From contig NC_135562.1 in assembly GCF_964340395.1 (NCBI RefSeq), positions 15,135,796 to 15,199,795 on the forward strand: a DNA stretch of 64,000 bases. The letters run 5' to 3'. The notes under the pieces are model-generated. The model saw only the letters and a list, made by a program, of their open reading frames with translations, did no database searches and was not told where the DNA came from. This document shows positions 1 through 12,250 of the stretch, one piece after another; the first letter of the stretch is position 1, and each line of letters begins with the position of its first letter. The position numbers and the translations under genes were made by a program. This DNA comes from Glandiceps talaboti. Lineage: Eukaryota; Hemichordata; Enteropneusta; Spengelidae.

Positions 1-461
1 ATTATTTTTTTCCCCTGTCGTGTTTTGATGCGACCTATAACATTAGATTGGATAAATAGGGCGGACGTTGATTTGCTGTCAACCAACCATTTATTAGTAC
101 AGACGACATGTACTATTATTTCACCATCCTCGTGCGACGATAGCTTTCCTTTTGTCGAGAAATCCGTTTTTATCTGTGTAATGAGATCTTCACAATGGGT
201 TCCTATCACTTTAATACGGAGTGCATCGTCATACTGAGGAATGTGTCCACAATATTCGTCAAATAGAGTCAAATCAGTCACGTTCAATGCAGGCTTGAGT
301 TTCTACATTGAGTTTCTTCTCATTATCGACTCGTACGTTTTTGAAGTAGATTATCTAATTATTTATGTTTCTATTGTATATCGTTAAACTTCAACTCTGA
401 ATCATTTGTACATAATATTTGATTTTATCTGTACACACGTTTAGGTTTCCATTTTGAATCG
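1..461. other. intergenic, nothing recognised
   Basis: AT-rich sequence. The only open frames are short and carry no recognisable motif or splice-bounded coding segment. I see no RNA gene or repeat. Confidence 0.6.
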
Positions 462-577
462 TATGTGTGTATGTATGTATGTATGTATGTATGTATGTAT
501 GTGTGTGTGTATGTGGGTGGGTGGGTGGGTGGGTACTAGTAGATAGGTAGGTAGGTACATAGGTAGGCAGGTACGTA
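462..577. repeat. compound (TATG)n/(TGGG)n/(TAGG)n microsatellite
   Basis: A run of TATG units passes into a short TG stretch, then TGGG repeats (about 513-533) and degenerate TAGG units with C substitutions. Gradual unit-to-unit change is typical of slippage plus point mutation. No coding meaning. Confidence 0.95.
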
Positions 578-595
578 CCTAAGTACGAATATATG

Positions 596-598
596 GAG

Positions 599-672
<74 letters not shown>

Positions 673-684
673 GGAGAGGGAGGG

Positions 685-752
<68 letters not shown>

Positions 753-753
753 T
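596..753. repeat. (GA)n microsatellite, interrupted
   Basis: About 150 bp of GA dinucleotides, split by an imperfect G-rich interruption at about 669-688 and ending in a G run. Long RERERE/LSLSLS frames run through it on both strands purely because a dinucleotide repeat has no stop codons. Confidence 0.97.
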
Positions 754-3700
754 AGCTAGGTACATTTTAAGTAAAGAGATATGGCTGTCTATGTATTTAT
801 ATGCCATCAATGACCACACACATAGAGTGTAGAATTGATATTTAGCTGTTTTTTCTCTGACCTTTGACATTAAAGTTAAAAAAAATAATCATAATTCACA
901 AAATATATGTGAGGTGACATGTTGAAGTGTGTTGTCTTGGGAACGTTATTAATATTTTTGGGGGTATATCGTTAATCAAAGTTGATCTAATAATTTAATC
1001 GTCATATAATTGAATTGTGCTAATATATATTTCTTCTAACCTAAAAATGATCCAAAAACGGCAGACTTTTATTAGTACATACAGAAGGTGAAATGTAATC
1101 TGCTGTGAAGTGTGATGCTTTGGTGAGTAATCCGTGTCGTCAACTCACGACAAAGTTCATACTTGTCTACAACCTGATAATTATTATTGAATACTCACCG
1201 CAGTTGACTTTTAGTACAATATCTTTGTCAAGACATGGGAATTCACTATACTTTAACAAGCATCATTTTTCATGGTAATGTTACCTGCAACAAAGGACCA
1301 CCTATTCTACGCGTGACATTTACGGCTTTTTCGAATTTATGCTGTCAATTTTTTAAACTGCTATTAATGTCAAAATGTATCCAAGTGTATTTTCCTCCTA
1401 CCAAGGCCGTGTCACCTATCGCGTGATTTAAAAGCTAAGTTACAAATCAAAGTTATCTCGGAAGCTCATGTTGACTCCAATGAACCTATACGTACGCGTA
1501 CCAATAACTCTGACGTCAGAATACAAAATGTTTACGTTTTCCGATAATTGTTCAGAGACCTTGAGTTTATTTTAGTCGGAGGAAATAGAGTAAACTATTT
1601 CCAAATAATTGAAGATATATAGTCGTCAGAATTATTTTGAAAACAATTTGTTTTTATCTTTTCTGTGATTTATTTGGAGATGTTGGGATTATTCCAAACT
1701 TGAACCATGGATTAAGCAATACACGAGTGATTTATGTCAAAATCGAAGGTTTAAAGTTTTGGGGATTACTTATTTGACAAATTTATTTTTTACCATGTCT
1801 GTATTTCAATTTTCGAATGAATTTATCCAAAATGGCAGATTAAAATTATGACAACAGCAAGACGTCCACAAATCTACAGAAATGACCGTTCACATTTCCT
1901 CGTGTGTGTGTTTTCAGAATTTGGATTAAATTTTCGAAGTATTCCAAGACTTTCAAAGTCTGACTAACATGGTTACATCACAACGGACGGGGATAGATTT
2001 CAAAATTTGAGTTTTCTAATATCTGCGTACAGTGAATGAGATTCTTATACCCGCATTCGTATCGAGTAAGCTTACCACTACATATCATTTCCGCTAAAAC
2101 ACTTTTTAGTACAAAACAGTTAGTTTCAACGTCTTCAATATCTTATGGAAATGTCACAGTAGCTATAAATGTGGGCGTTTCGTAAGAAAAACCTTACTGC
2201 AATTTCGCTGGAAAAACAATATTCTTGGAGAAGTTCATGGTCTTTAGCTCTAGCGCCGTCCCTTTGAGAAAATTCAGCTACACAGTCAGTCTGTGAGATA
2301 TACCTTTGTTATTATCTGGGTCGGATTTATCATAATACTTTAAGAATAATTAAACTTTTTTTATATCTGCTTTACTACATGAGCGTTTTTTGTTATTTAA
2401 CTTGAGTATTGTTTGTTCTTTATTTGTACCACGTGATATCACAATCTGCACCGCTGAATCTGATTAGTTGGAATACTTGGCATCTCTGTATTTGAGTGGC
2501 TGATTAAGCTTACTGCGACCCAAAATAACATGAATCACTCACTTCTATTGGCTGATCGTTTTAACCCCAGTCATGTGACTAATACTGGGGAATCTAATTG
2601 GTTGTTCGCTATGCCCCCAAAAGCTGCTTCATCTGTTCTCTTTGGGGCTTGGTACAGTGGAAACGACAAGCTGCAGTGATACACCTGACTATAGGCAATG
2701 ATGCCATTAAGACTACGGGGCGTACAGGCCGCCTTGGCGACTCTGAACAACCGGTGGAGACCTCGAGAGATTCCTTCCAATCCAGAACGCGAACAACTCC
2801 GATATGATATTTTGTTCACATTTCACGGATAGATGGCGCTGTAACACTAATCCCCATCTCTCATAACACGCAATAAAATATATAGACTTACGAGATCTGA
2901 TCAATTACAACGCTAACCCTTCCGTGATCACTAATAACTACCTTCCTCCAGTCATCACGTCAATGCTTTCGAGTTCGCGGTATATCAAAAAGAATTTAGC
3001 CCATAAAGGAACATGAATTTTGCATTCGAATTAATCTAATATTTATTTAAAAATATTATTAATATAATCTGTATATTATAAGGTTAAATTAGATTTTCAC
3101 GATTACAAAAGCTTTTCGTCTGATTGCATTCGTGCGTTTATATTTACAAATGACGTAGTGAGACTCAGTACGCGATGTGCTGATAAAATATGTCTTCCGA
3201 ATTTAAGTTCATTTGTTCTAGTTGAAGTCTTATCAACTGAGTCTCATTCTGTATAAAAATGACATGTAACAAATAAGCGAGCACGATTATGTTTTGTGTG
3301 TTCTTCTGTCCATCTTCGTGATTTTGCTTCTTGTTTCCATTGTTATCTATATTTACCCTTCTCGCTATCTCTCGTACCCCTCTGTTGCAATTGCCCTATA
3401 AAGTCGACTTTTTATACGTCAACAAACGGAATATTTTGACGACTGAAGGTATCTAGTCGGTACAGCAATAATATTTCACTTTTGAAAAAAAAATCGTGAT
3501 TTTTTTTTTCTTTTAATGTTATCTCAGTCAGCCGAACAAATTCACCATTTGTACTCTTGTAAATATAGGGTTGCCATATTTTTTTTTTCAGGAAGACAAA
3601 TAATTGTAGAAAGACACTGACAAATGTCTTCTCAGGAGGAAAATATCTCCTTCTGCAGAGTATAAAATATAGGCTGCCATAAAGTACAGTCAGTATTTTG

Positions 3701-4228
3701 AATTTCGAGAATAGCAATTTTACGTGTAAGTGATTTATTTGCAATGTAAGATTTTGAAACAAAAGCGGGTTCTGACCGTATAATTACCTGTGTGGTTGTG
3801 ATGAGTTCTTATATACGACTGGTCTCCCTACTGTGTTTGCAGACAGTGTGTCGGCCAATTCAAGTGTGAGCTCCGACAGCACATCGTCGCGCATGCAAAT
3901 TAAAGACTTCTTCACTTAAAATGCCGGCTTTTTAACCGCCGATCAAGTCGATGGAAGACACTAATGACAGATACTCGCGCCGGGGGTCACGGAGAGATTT
4001 CTTTTGCTATAATGTCCGAAGACATCCCTTTATGATTAGTTTGGTTGCTTAGATCAGCAGACAGCACGTTTTTGGCTGCAGAGATGTCGGTATACGTTAA
4101 TGGGCTTCATGACATGTTGACTGAAACGTATAGAGAGGAATAAAAGTGAAAGATTTAAAGGTCGGAAGCAAGACTGACAGTTGGAGGAAATTCATACAGT
4201 GAGGTTTAATATGAGCCTGAGTAAGAAA
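754..4228. other. intergenic AT-rich DNA, no gene recognised
   Basis: About 3.5 kb without a supported gene. Frames at 2571-2904 and 3412-3762 are short, lysine/phenylalanine-rich or lack any family motif. A somewhat more GC-rich block at about 3830-4100 contains an octamer-type POU site (listed separately) and could be a conserved regulatory element. A short inverted repeat (CCCCAGT/ACTGGGG) lies at about 2565-2590. Confidence 0.5.
3893..3900 (+). promoter_or_regulatory. octamer motif ATGCAAAT
   Basis: Exact POU-domain octamer ATGCAAAT in a locally GC-richer block (CGCGCATGCAAATTAAAG). Two further copies lie at 7259-7266 and 7915-7922. A single octamer is expected by chance about once or twice per 64 kb on each strand in AT-rich DNA, so function is only a possibility. 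Confidence 0.3.
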
Positions 4229-4230
4229 CA

Positions 4231-4342
4231 CTGCCATAAAAGGGTACAAGCACTACCGTAAAAGGGTACATGCCATACCATAAAAGGGTACAAACACTAC
4301 CATAAAAGGTTACAAAGACTACCATAAAAGGTTACGAGCACA
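4231..4342. repeat. 22-bp minisatellite, about 5 copies
   Basis: Direct repeats of a unit close to ACCATAAAAGGGTACAAACA, with the conserved core CATAAAAGG(G/T)TAC seen five times at about 22-bp spacing. The first copies read AGGGTAC and the last two AGGTTAC, so the array is ordered by divergence. Confidence 0.9.
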
Positions 4343-4461
4343 GTGACCATACACGGGTATCTAAATATATAACCCATTTTCTTCTAAAACGTGCGACTCT
4401 GGAGATTTCAAGTGGCTATTGTGATCTTTTATAATGGAACGATAACTGTACGTAATGCGTA

Positions 4462-4550
4462 TGTTTGTTTGTACGTTTGTTTGTTTGTTTGTTTGTTTGT
4501 TTGTTTGCTTGCTTGCTTGCTTGCTTGCTTGTTTGTTTGCTTGTTCGTTT
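4462..4550. repeat. (TTTG)n/(CTTG)n microsatellite
   Basis: About 90 bp of TTTG units with an internal block of CTTG units, giving stop-free VCLFVCLL-type frames on + and TNKQ-type frames on -. These are not genes. Confidence 0.95.
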
Positions 4551-5252
4551 TAACAAAATGGGAACTGAAGATTGTTTTCACTTTAAAAAATAATTGGTTT
4601 CTCTTTTTTTTCTCATGAGTTTGGATCAAGATATGTTTCATTTATACCGGATGGAACTCTTCATTTTTTCTCAATCGGAACCCCCACCCCTCCCCTATTC
4701 CCCCTCCTCTTAAAACCTTATCTGATATCATAATCTAGTTATCATCGATCTTTTCAACAGTTGTTACATATATTTGATGATGATATTTAAGAAAACAATC
4801 TCTCTTTGTTTGCATGGTTGCTAGGAGATAACGTCATAGTATAGCCTGAATGACAGCAGAGCACAGGACAATCCACAATCGAAAATTAGAATTACATTAA
4901 AATCAATATCGCAATCGTCTTTTCCCCCAAAAAAATACAATTCCCCAAATGTTTACTTTTTAATTGGGTGTATATTAACGATTTTGTTTCCCAAAGTGTA
5001 TTCACCTTGCACTCTGACTTACACCGTGAAAAAGTAGTTTAGCGTACTTGAATGGATATGTGTATGTAAACATCACTTTATGTTTTAAAGGTTGGTCACA
5101 CTGTTTAACGGATGCTATGTAATGGTGTCGATTCAATACAAGATATGAGTTCATAAGTACTTTAAAAGAAACTGTACAAGCCATTAAAACATTTTATTTA
5201 GAAGTGATATATAGAGCGATTGTTTAGAAAATCTTAATAGAGTAGATTTGCT
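4551..5252. other. intergenic, nothing recognised
   Basis: AT-rich, with homopolymer C and T tracts near 4680-4710. No coding segment or repeat of note. Confidence 0.5.
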
Positions 5253-5668
5253 TTAAAGGGGTACTAGCCGAACTTCCGTGTGTTATGCTAATTACAGGAA
5301 CGTCTTTAATTAAAGGCGCATCAGCCACATTTGAACTTTTTTGCGACGTTTTTGTTTCATATGAAGAAATACACTGTTATTGTACATTCTAGAAGATGGT
5401 TTAATTATTACAACTAGTAACCATGAGGGCTGTGGGATAACAAAAATGAATTATTTGATGGTGTAATTTTGGGTGCACCCAAAATGTGCCATTTAAGTTA
5501 TATCAGGATTGTGGAATAAATGCACATGCGCAAAGCTACCAATGCTATAGATGGCTTATGTTCTATCCAGGGCAAAACCCAACATAAATATAATACAAGA
5601 AGGTTTTTTTTGTAGTTTTTTAAGTTTAGACAAAAATGGTGTATCATGTTGCTCCATAACCCCTTTAA
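5253..5668. mobile_element. candidate TTAA-flanked MITE-like element
   Basis: A 416-bp segment bounded by TTAAAGGGGT (5253-5262) and its exact reverse complement ACCCCTTTAA (5659-5668). If TTAA is the duplicated target site, the element proper has AGGGGT/ACCCCT ends, the arrangement left by piggyBac-like transposases. It encodes no protein, so it would be non-autonomous. Its middle contains an 18-bp perfect palindrome (5467-5484). The terminal repeat is only 6-10 bp, so the assignment is inference. Confidence 0.45.
5467..5484. repeat. 18-bp perfect palindrome
   Basis: TTTTGGGTGCACCCAAAA reads identically on both strands. It lies inside the candidate MITE, and a decayed copy of the surrounding module recurs at about 5727-5820 (GGGTGTACCC in the same relative place). 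Confidence 0.9.
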
Positions 5669-5726
5669 GTATCACTAACATTGTGAAATCTGCTAGTTTA
5701 GCAGTTAGGCAAACCGAATCAAATCA

Positions 5727-5820
5727 GTGATTTGATGACGTAATTTAGGGTGTACCCAAAAATTATCATGGATACGATGACTGTATATAGGAACCGCTTA
5801 TGTCTAAACTTGTGAACACA
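5727..5820 (+). repeat. second, diverged copy of the 5446-5570 module
   Basis: Shares in order ATTTGATG, GTAATTT, GGGTG-ACCC, GGAT, TATAG and GCTTATGT with the segment at about 5446-5570, with substitutions and small gaps. This suggests an old duplication or a second related element 280 bp downstream. Confidence 0.55.
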
Positions 5821-7258
5821 ATAGGGTGCCTTTAACTCATTTTAATGAAATCGCTAAAAATATGACAATGAATAGGATGTATGTAATATTTGACATTTCG
5901 ATGAAAAAAGTATATAATGTTGACCTAGGTGTCTTTAATCTGACACCGATTCTGATAATTGTAAACAGTTGTTAAAATAGTGTTTTTTTTACTAAAAATG
6001 TAATTGTGGCAACAACTATACTTGAACAAAAGAAACATAAATCTCCTTACATATTAGAAATAGTAGGAAAACAAATGTCAATTTTTGTAGATACTGAAGG
6101 CAAGACCAACTCGTTTAATTTTTATACCGTCATGGGATAAGTTCTTACTGTTTAGGCCTAACAAAAAATGTGTGGTTCCGATTACGCTCAATTTTAGAAT
6201 AGGTGGGGTAGGTAGATTTTTTATTTTTATTTTATTTTTTTTTCATGTGCGAGTGTCTAGTTCAAGTTTTCCATTGTTTTCCAAATTGTCTCTGTGTTAT
6301 TTATTTCTACCTATCAAATGTACAGCCATTACAGATTGGAAGAACAGTTTTATATTGTCTTTTTAAGTTGATGTCAGTTTCCGCATCAACTATTTCTTGT
6401 CAGACTACACAGTTTTTTGCGATTTTATTATTTTTTTCTCGAATATGTAAAAAAAAAAAGGTTTAGGGTCGGCAGTGAAAAGCTAGATGGGGTTGGGTAA
6501 CCGGAACCAAACAATTATTTTTTAGGCCTTACAGACACTTGATTTCGGAGTTGGGTATTCTGACACTTCTGATTTGAGGAGGGGCGTCAACAAACGCCTA
6601 GAGAAAACGTTCTCTAGGGAGAGAGTAGTCTAAAAAAAATCAATCTTCAGTGAGATTGTTACAAAAATTTCGAATCAAAAGATACGATAGTGGTTTGTAA
6701 CGAAGGAAAGCATTTTTAAGAATTAGAACAAATTTTGAAAAGTCATAAATGTCGAATGCCAATCACAGTTGAATAGAAACCAAGCTGGTCAGAAAATGAC
6801 TAGCTCCGCCGGTTTGACCACTCTCGAATGAACCTGTCGTCGAATGACCTAAAACTGTTTCGGTGTTACTGAGACATCGCTCACTTCAGATACCACACAC
6901 AGTCCCAAGGCCGTAAATATGACTAACCAGTCATTTGGCTTCATATAACCGGAAGGTGTGTCAAATTGTTGCACTTTTTTCACAATGAAGAAACAAGTGA
7001 ACTTGTTGTGTCGCTATACTTTTTTCTTGGCGTTACGGTGTGTACCCTTTAGCTGCGGGTTATTTTTGTAGCAGACCCCAATACACAGATATCTGTATTG
7101 AATTTAAGCGGTCGGAAAATAGATGCAAAGCTATATTGAGTGTTTCCTATTGTTGCCAGCCAAATGGGTTAATTAAGTCTCATCTCATCTCTATTGTTTA
7201 TCCATGAGTGGCAATAAGTCAATTAAAGCGCATTTTCGATGTCTTTAGTTAAGTGTTT

Positions 7259-7266
7259 ATGCAAAT
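7259..7266 (+). promoter_or_regulatory. octamer motif ATGCAAAT
   Basis: ATGCAAATGAG, identical over 11 bases to a second copy beginning at 7915. Candidate POU-factor site; function not shown. Confidence 0.3.
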
Positions 7267-7914
7267 GAGACCAAATTGGCCAGCGATGTGTTTTCCAAAG
7301 ACGTATTGATTAAAATAACAGAGTGAACGTAAGATAGAGTCAATTCTAAATACAGAGTATTTTTCTGATTTTCTCGAAAATAATGTCTTTTCATGTTTAT
7401 TTCCCGTTCTGTGATAGCGTTGCAAAGTTAGTCGATATGGCATTGTATTGGATAAAGCCGACTGCTTTGAATGGTGCGTGAATTATCAAAAAGGGGAGAA
7501 ATTAAATCTTTCCTTCGACTGAAAAGGCGGCTTAACTGCAGTTACTCACGTCACGGTTTCTTTTTTTTTCATTCAGCTAAAAATTTAGTACATCGTTTAC
7601 TGACCCAAGTTATGTTTTTTTAACATATAAAGCGGTGACCTAGCTATCGCACGTAATCTGTTATATTTTCATTTCCAAAGAGATCTTCACTCCAGACACA
7701 CACACCGCTAGCAGCAGCAGCATCATCCATGGTGCAAATATCTGGAAGCTATAAAAGTTAGCCACTAATCCAGAATAACGGGTTTCTGTTTGAGCTCTCT
7801 ACACGGTCTCGTTAATATGAGTGTAAATAGTATATAAACACACAAGATTGTTTGGCAATGATGTCGTGATAAAAGGTCCTTATCTCTCGCCATCTTTCTC
7901 TTGCTCTTCCTAAT

Positions 7915-7922
7915 ATGCAAAT
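7915..7922 (+). promoter_or_regulatory. octamer motif ATGCAAAT
   Basis: Second copy of the ATGCAAATGAG 11-mer, 656 bp downstream of the first and in the same orientation. Confidence 0.3.
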
Positions 7923-8520
7923 GAGTAGCTAGACCCCCTCTAGCACAAATGATCAAAAGCGTGAGAAGTATTACGTTTAATTATTATTACTTACTTTTAC
8001 TCGTCGTTCACAGATTCTCTATTCATTGTGCGGATTCCACCCCCGGTAATGTCACCATACAAGTCGTTATTTCAAACACGAAATTGTATTTCAATTGCAC
8101 ATTTCAACTGAGTTATTCAGGGTATCTCGATAAAATCGTCAGTAATCTATTTCTGTGCGCTTAATGGTGTTAATTATTTGATAAATGTGTTTTCAAAATT
8201 ACAAATGTTTAGCATGTTATTTATATTATACTACATAAAGTATCGTACGAATGCCAACGTAATGATTTCAGTACAATATTTAGATTTTTTATTTTAACCA
8301 TGTGAATTTTTCAACATAGTTTTTTTTCTTCCGTTTTTCGTTCTTTGTAGTAATGCTATAGATGTTGCCATCTCCTCTTTTAAGTATTGTTTTCTCAACT
8401 TTTTCTTCTCCTCCCAATTCACCGTTTTCTCTTTACTCCTCTTTTTTTCCGTCTCAATCTTCTCAAACCCATTTTCTCCTGCTCTCCATCCTCGCTCACT
8501 CCCTCCTCATTATCATCCCC

Positions 8521-8579
8521 ACCACCACCACCACCACCACCACCACCATCACATCATCATCATGATCATCATCATCATG

Positions 8580-8661
<82 letters not shown>

Positions 8662-8715
8662 CTGCCACCACCACCACCACCACCACCACCACCACCACCA
8701 CCACCACCACCACCA
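8521..8715. repeat. compound trinucleotide repeat (ACC)n-(ATC)n-(CAC)n
   Basis: Three blocks: ACC units (8521-8548), ATC units with GATC interruptions (8553-8661), and CAC units (8664-8715). Poly-His, poly-Ile, poly-Met, poly-Thr and poly-Val frames on both strands are by-products. No splice-bounded coding context supports a poly-His protein. Confidence 0.97.
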
Positions 8716-9222
8716 ATTTTCTCCCTGCGACAGCCTCCCTTTTATTAATTTTTTTAAACACCACCCAATCGCATCATATTAAAAATTGTAATCATATCAC
8801 GATAATCATGTCATCAATAGATATATCATAATAGTAAGTTATTAGTAACCAAATATAATTATTCATTCCAAGCTCACATATCAAAACACGGAGATTTGTC
8901 AACGTTGATGACCTACAACATCACACCGTGACGTAGGGAAATTGGGAGAGAGAGCCCTCAGACGTAATTTCAGTGCATCAATACATATGGCATCTTCGTA
9001 TGTAGCGTACCTCTAACCACGTCATTTCAACAAATCGTAATGCTTTCTATAACTTCCAGCACAGCGCAACTTTGTTTTTTTAGACCTAACTAATAAGAAT
9101 CACTCTTAATAACCAAAACGATATTACAACTGGTATGATAGTTGTCTGTAATAGCGATTTTTTTTTGAATCTATGAAAATAATGTCATCCCTTCCATTTT
9201 CTTGGGGTGGGGGGTGGGGGGA
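8716..9222. other. intergenic, nothing recognised
   Basis: AT-rich, ending in a G-rich tract (GGGGTGGGGGGTGGGGGG at about 9203-9221) that abuts the inverted-repeat element that follows. Confidence 0.5.
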
Positions 9223-9321
9223 CGTGGTATACTCCGGCCAGTAAAATTAACCGTAGGCCTAAATTTGAAGTCCTTTATTGCAACTTCAGATTGATTTATT
9301 TACTGGCCGGAATGTACCACG
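9223..9321. repeat. 99-bp inverted-repeat (fold-back/MITE-like) element
   Basis: The left arm 9223-9245 and right arm 9299-9321 are reverse complements at 21 of 23 positions, sharing CCGGCCAGTAAA and GTGGTA. The 53-bp interior has no coding capacity. It could be a small fold-back transposon remnant or a hairpin-forming regulatory element. No clear target-site duplication is visible. Confidence 0.75.
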
Positions 9322-12250
9322 GATTAGGAAGTAGAGGGCATTGATTGCGAGTTGTTATTAAGTCTTCATGATTTTGTGGTCAGTAAGTGAGGGGAATTCT
9401 CACCACTTTATTTGCTGTATCAACCTTGGCGTCAGACACGGAACTAGAAACTTTAATTTGACAGCTTGGAGAAGCTTCGGCGTAAAAAAATATTACCTAT
9501 TCATCACCTAGTGCTTAACCGTGACATGTTAGACGTAGATTTATCGGTTTTTTGTGATTGGCTTTTTACTTGACTCTCGATTATTTCCTATTTCGTACAG
9601 TGTTGTCTGTGTCGATCAGTCAATCGCGTTCGCCTTTGGTTTTATTTGGTGTAGATCACTCACTAACGTTAATACTCTGGTATTTAGTGTGTTGCTACCA
9701 CACACAAGGTAAAGGAAATGTCCGTTTATTGTGGTTCTACTTCATTCGTTATAAAATCATTACACTTTTTCTTCTAAAACTGACATAAGGAGAAGGGAAA
9801 AAACCACAATACAGTTGCAAAATCAAATACAAAAAGAAACACAGGAGGGGGAGTATCTAATTAGCATTAAGACCAAAGAAGGGATTCCATTTTTGTTGAC
9901 TGTGTACGTCCTGTCTTTTTTTCAATAATATTCTCTGAACCAATCACACTTTTAATATTTCCATGAATAAATATATAAGATATTCCAGTATTTAATGCAT
10001 TCTACCAGAGATGAGGACAATTTCTTTTTAATGTCTGTGATTCTACCTTATTTGGTTAGCAAATCACGTGATATTTTCCAATACTCCTGCATTAAGTGTG
10101 TTCTAAAGTCCATTTATTACAAATTAATGATGAGAACGAGTTTGTGTGGTTACGATTTCTTACTATTTTGTAAAGTTGAAGTAACATGACTAACTTTGAT
10201 TCTCCACAATTTAGTCCATTTCTTTGTAATTTAACCATCTTTAGGCCAAAATATCGTAGTCCAGAAAATGCTTTTCAAAGTAATATTCAAAATATAAACC
10301 TATTTCTATATATTACAATACCAGTCCTCAGTTCATCAGTTATGATTTCCAGATATTTCAGAGTTCCAGCATGTTGTTCAATATCCGCCAATGAAAACAA
10401 TGAACACAATTAAATGTAGTTAAAGGTTTTAATTGACCTCAAATATGGTAAATTTTACAAGATATAGAATACACGAAAAAGTAAAAGTACACAAAAAAAT
10501 CTGATAACATTCTCCAACATCGAATACATTTCAACAAAATTATATTATATTTGTGTTCTTATGAAATTGTCCATATTTCTCCAGTTTGTTAGGTGTATCA
10601 AAATCATATTTTAGACGCAATTTCTTGGCTTTTTCTTTTTTTCCCCAGTATTTATTTTTTAATATACTGAGCAAATAATGTATAACATACCTGGTTTTAC
10701 AGTCAACCCAAACAAATTAATGTGGATTCGATTTCAACGGATATACATATTTCTCCGAGCGAATTTTGAAATCCTTCCTTACTCAAGTCTTTAATAATAT
10801 CTAGAGCACTAAGTATGAATTCAAAACACTATTGGCAGAAAATATTGATTTTTTTGAAACTAATATTTAATCTTTTCCTTCGAGAAATCGACTGAAAATG
10901 AAAAAATAACGAACACTAATTTGAAAAAAGTAGAACTAGCGGAAGTTACTGTAGCGTTTGGAATGATGGAAGTCTATACTACGTACAGAATTACAAGTTA
11001 TATATTAAAGCAAATAAATTTTGCATTTCTTTTTTTTTTTTGAAAAAAAAAATTGCGGACTAATGGGTGGTGCATTGTCGTTAGTCGCCAGCAATCCTGT
11101 GGTATTTGTCGATGTATTTCTATATATGAGAACCCAAAATATAAACCAACTGTATTATTATACCAGATGAAATGGAAGAACACCACGTGCGTGGACTGAT
11201 AATTGGCACGGTTAAAGCATCAATAAATTTATGGTGGAATTTGTTGCCAAATTTACGTCTACCTCAAAGGCTGCATGATTATCGTAAATTTTAGGCCAAT
11301 CGCAGCCATAATTGTAGCAATGAGTGTCCTTGCAATTTTTCCTGTGGCGAAAAATCTATGAACCCAAGTCAGAAATAGCGAAGCGGCGAAGTGAGTTATT
11401 ACGGTAGTGTGTTTAAATCACTATTGTGGTCGACTCTGAGGTGTTAGAGAGCAAAGTCAAATATTAATTGTTTTACTGAAGCGGCGTAGAATATCATTAG
11501 TCACTGCTGGTATGTCCCCGGGGGTGGCTTTCCTAGGGTGATTAGTTTGACTGGGGTGTCGAAAATACCTGGAGGGGTACAGATTTGTAAATTAGCATCC
11601 TGGCTGCTAATGAAGACACTTACACCTTTTCTGTAAATTTCGTACGTAAATTAAACATCATGCCACGTGACAGATATTAATGTGTGCATGTAACACCGTT
11701 CTGTATCATTTTTATGTGTCAAAATTTATCAAATTTGGTTTGAACGACGGAGATTAATTAGCTACTTACTCCTTCGCCTTCCCATATGTTTTAATTTGAA
11801 TTACCTTCCAACTTTTAACTGCTTTTGGAAAAAAAAGTGTCCAATTCACCAATTCTTTGTAAGAGACCAAGTCTTACAAAATATAAAATGATGCAATTTG
11901 AATTATAATTTTTACTTGTATGTAGATTTTACTACTTTGAAAGCGAGTTTGATATAAATGATGTCATCACTATATACCACGTGTTGCCAAAACGATATGG
12001 GCTTCAATCTAAGTATAAAAAGTGTACTGTGTGACGGTGCTTGCATACACGATTTTACTCGTTCTAAAGAAGGACTTTTTTACATTCAGATTCTTTTATC
12101 GATATTTACACATGAGTAACGTCGACAAATTTACCGTTCTTATTTTGTAGTTCTGTAGAAATTTCTATTGTGGGGTGACGAATTAGGGACTTGGTATTTA
12201 AAGAAGTTTAAATGAATTAGGTCGACTACGTGAACGTATACAAACAACGT
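9322..12250. other. intergenic AT-rich DNA, no gene recognised
   Basis: About 2.9 kb. Frames are short and AT-driven (for example 9558-9788 and 10186-10413). No splice-flanked coding segment, RNA gene or tandem repeat was seen. Confidence 0.5.

Larger units (their letters stand above)
5821..8520. other. intergenic AT-rich DNA, no gene recognised
   Basis: About 2.7 kb of low-complexity and AT-rich sequence. Two ATGCAAATGAG octamer-containing 11-mers (7259-7269 and 7915-7925) and a small CAG/CA run at about 7697-7722 are the only patterned sites. Short frames here show no domain. Confidence 0.5.

Noticed and set aside
391-870. SLSLSL/RERERE frames across the GA array
   Set aside because: Dinucleotide-repeat artefact on both strands.
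2571-2904. Overlapping plus- and minus-strand frames near 2.6-2.9 kb
   Set aside because: Short, no domain, both strands open in a locally GC-richer patch.
3412-3762. 116-codon minus-strand frame
   Set aside because: Phe/Lys/Leu-rich composition from homopolymer A/T tracts; no motif.
8387-8782. Poly-histidine protein
   Set aside because: Trinucleotide repeat readable as poly-His, poly-Ile, poly-Thr, poly-Met or poly-Val; no coding flanks.
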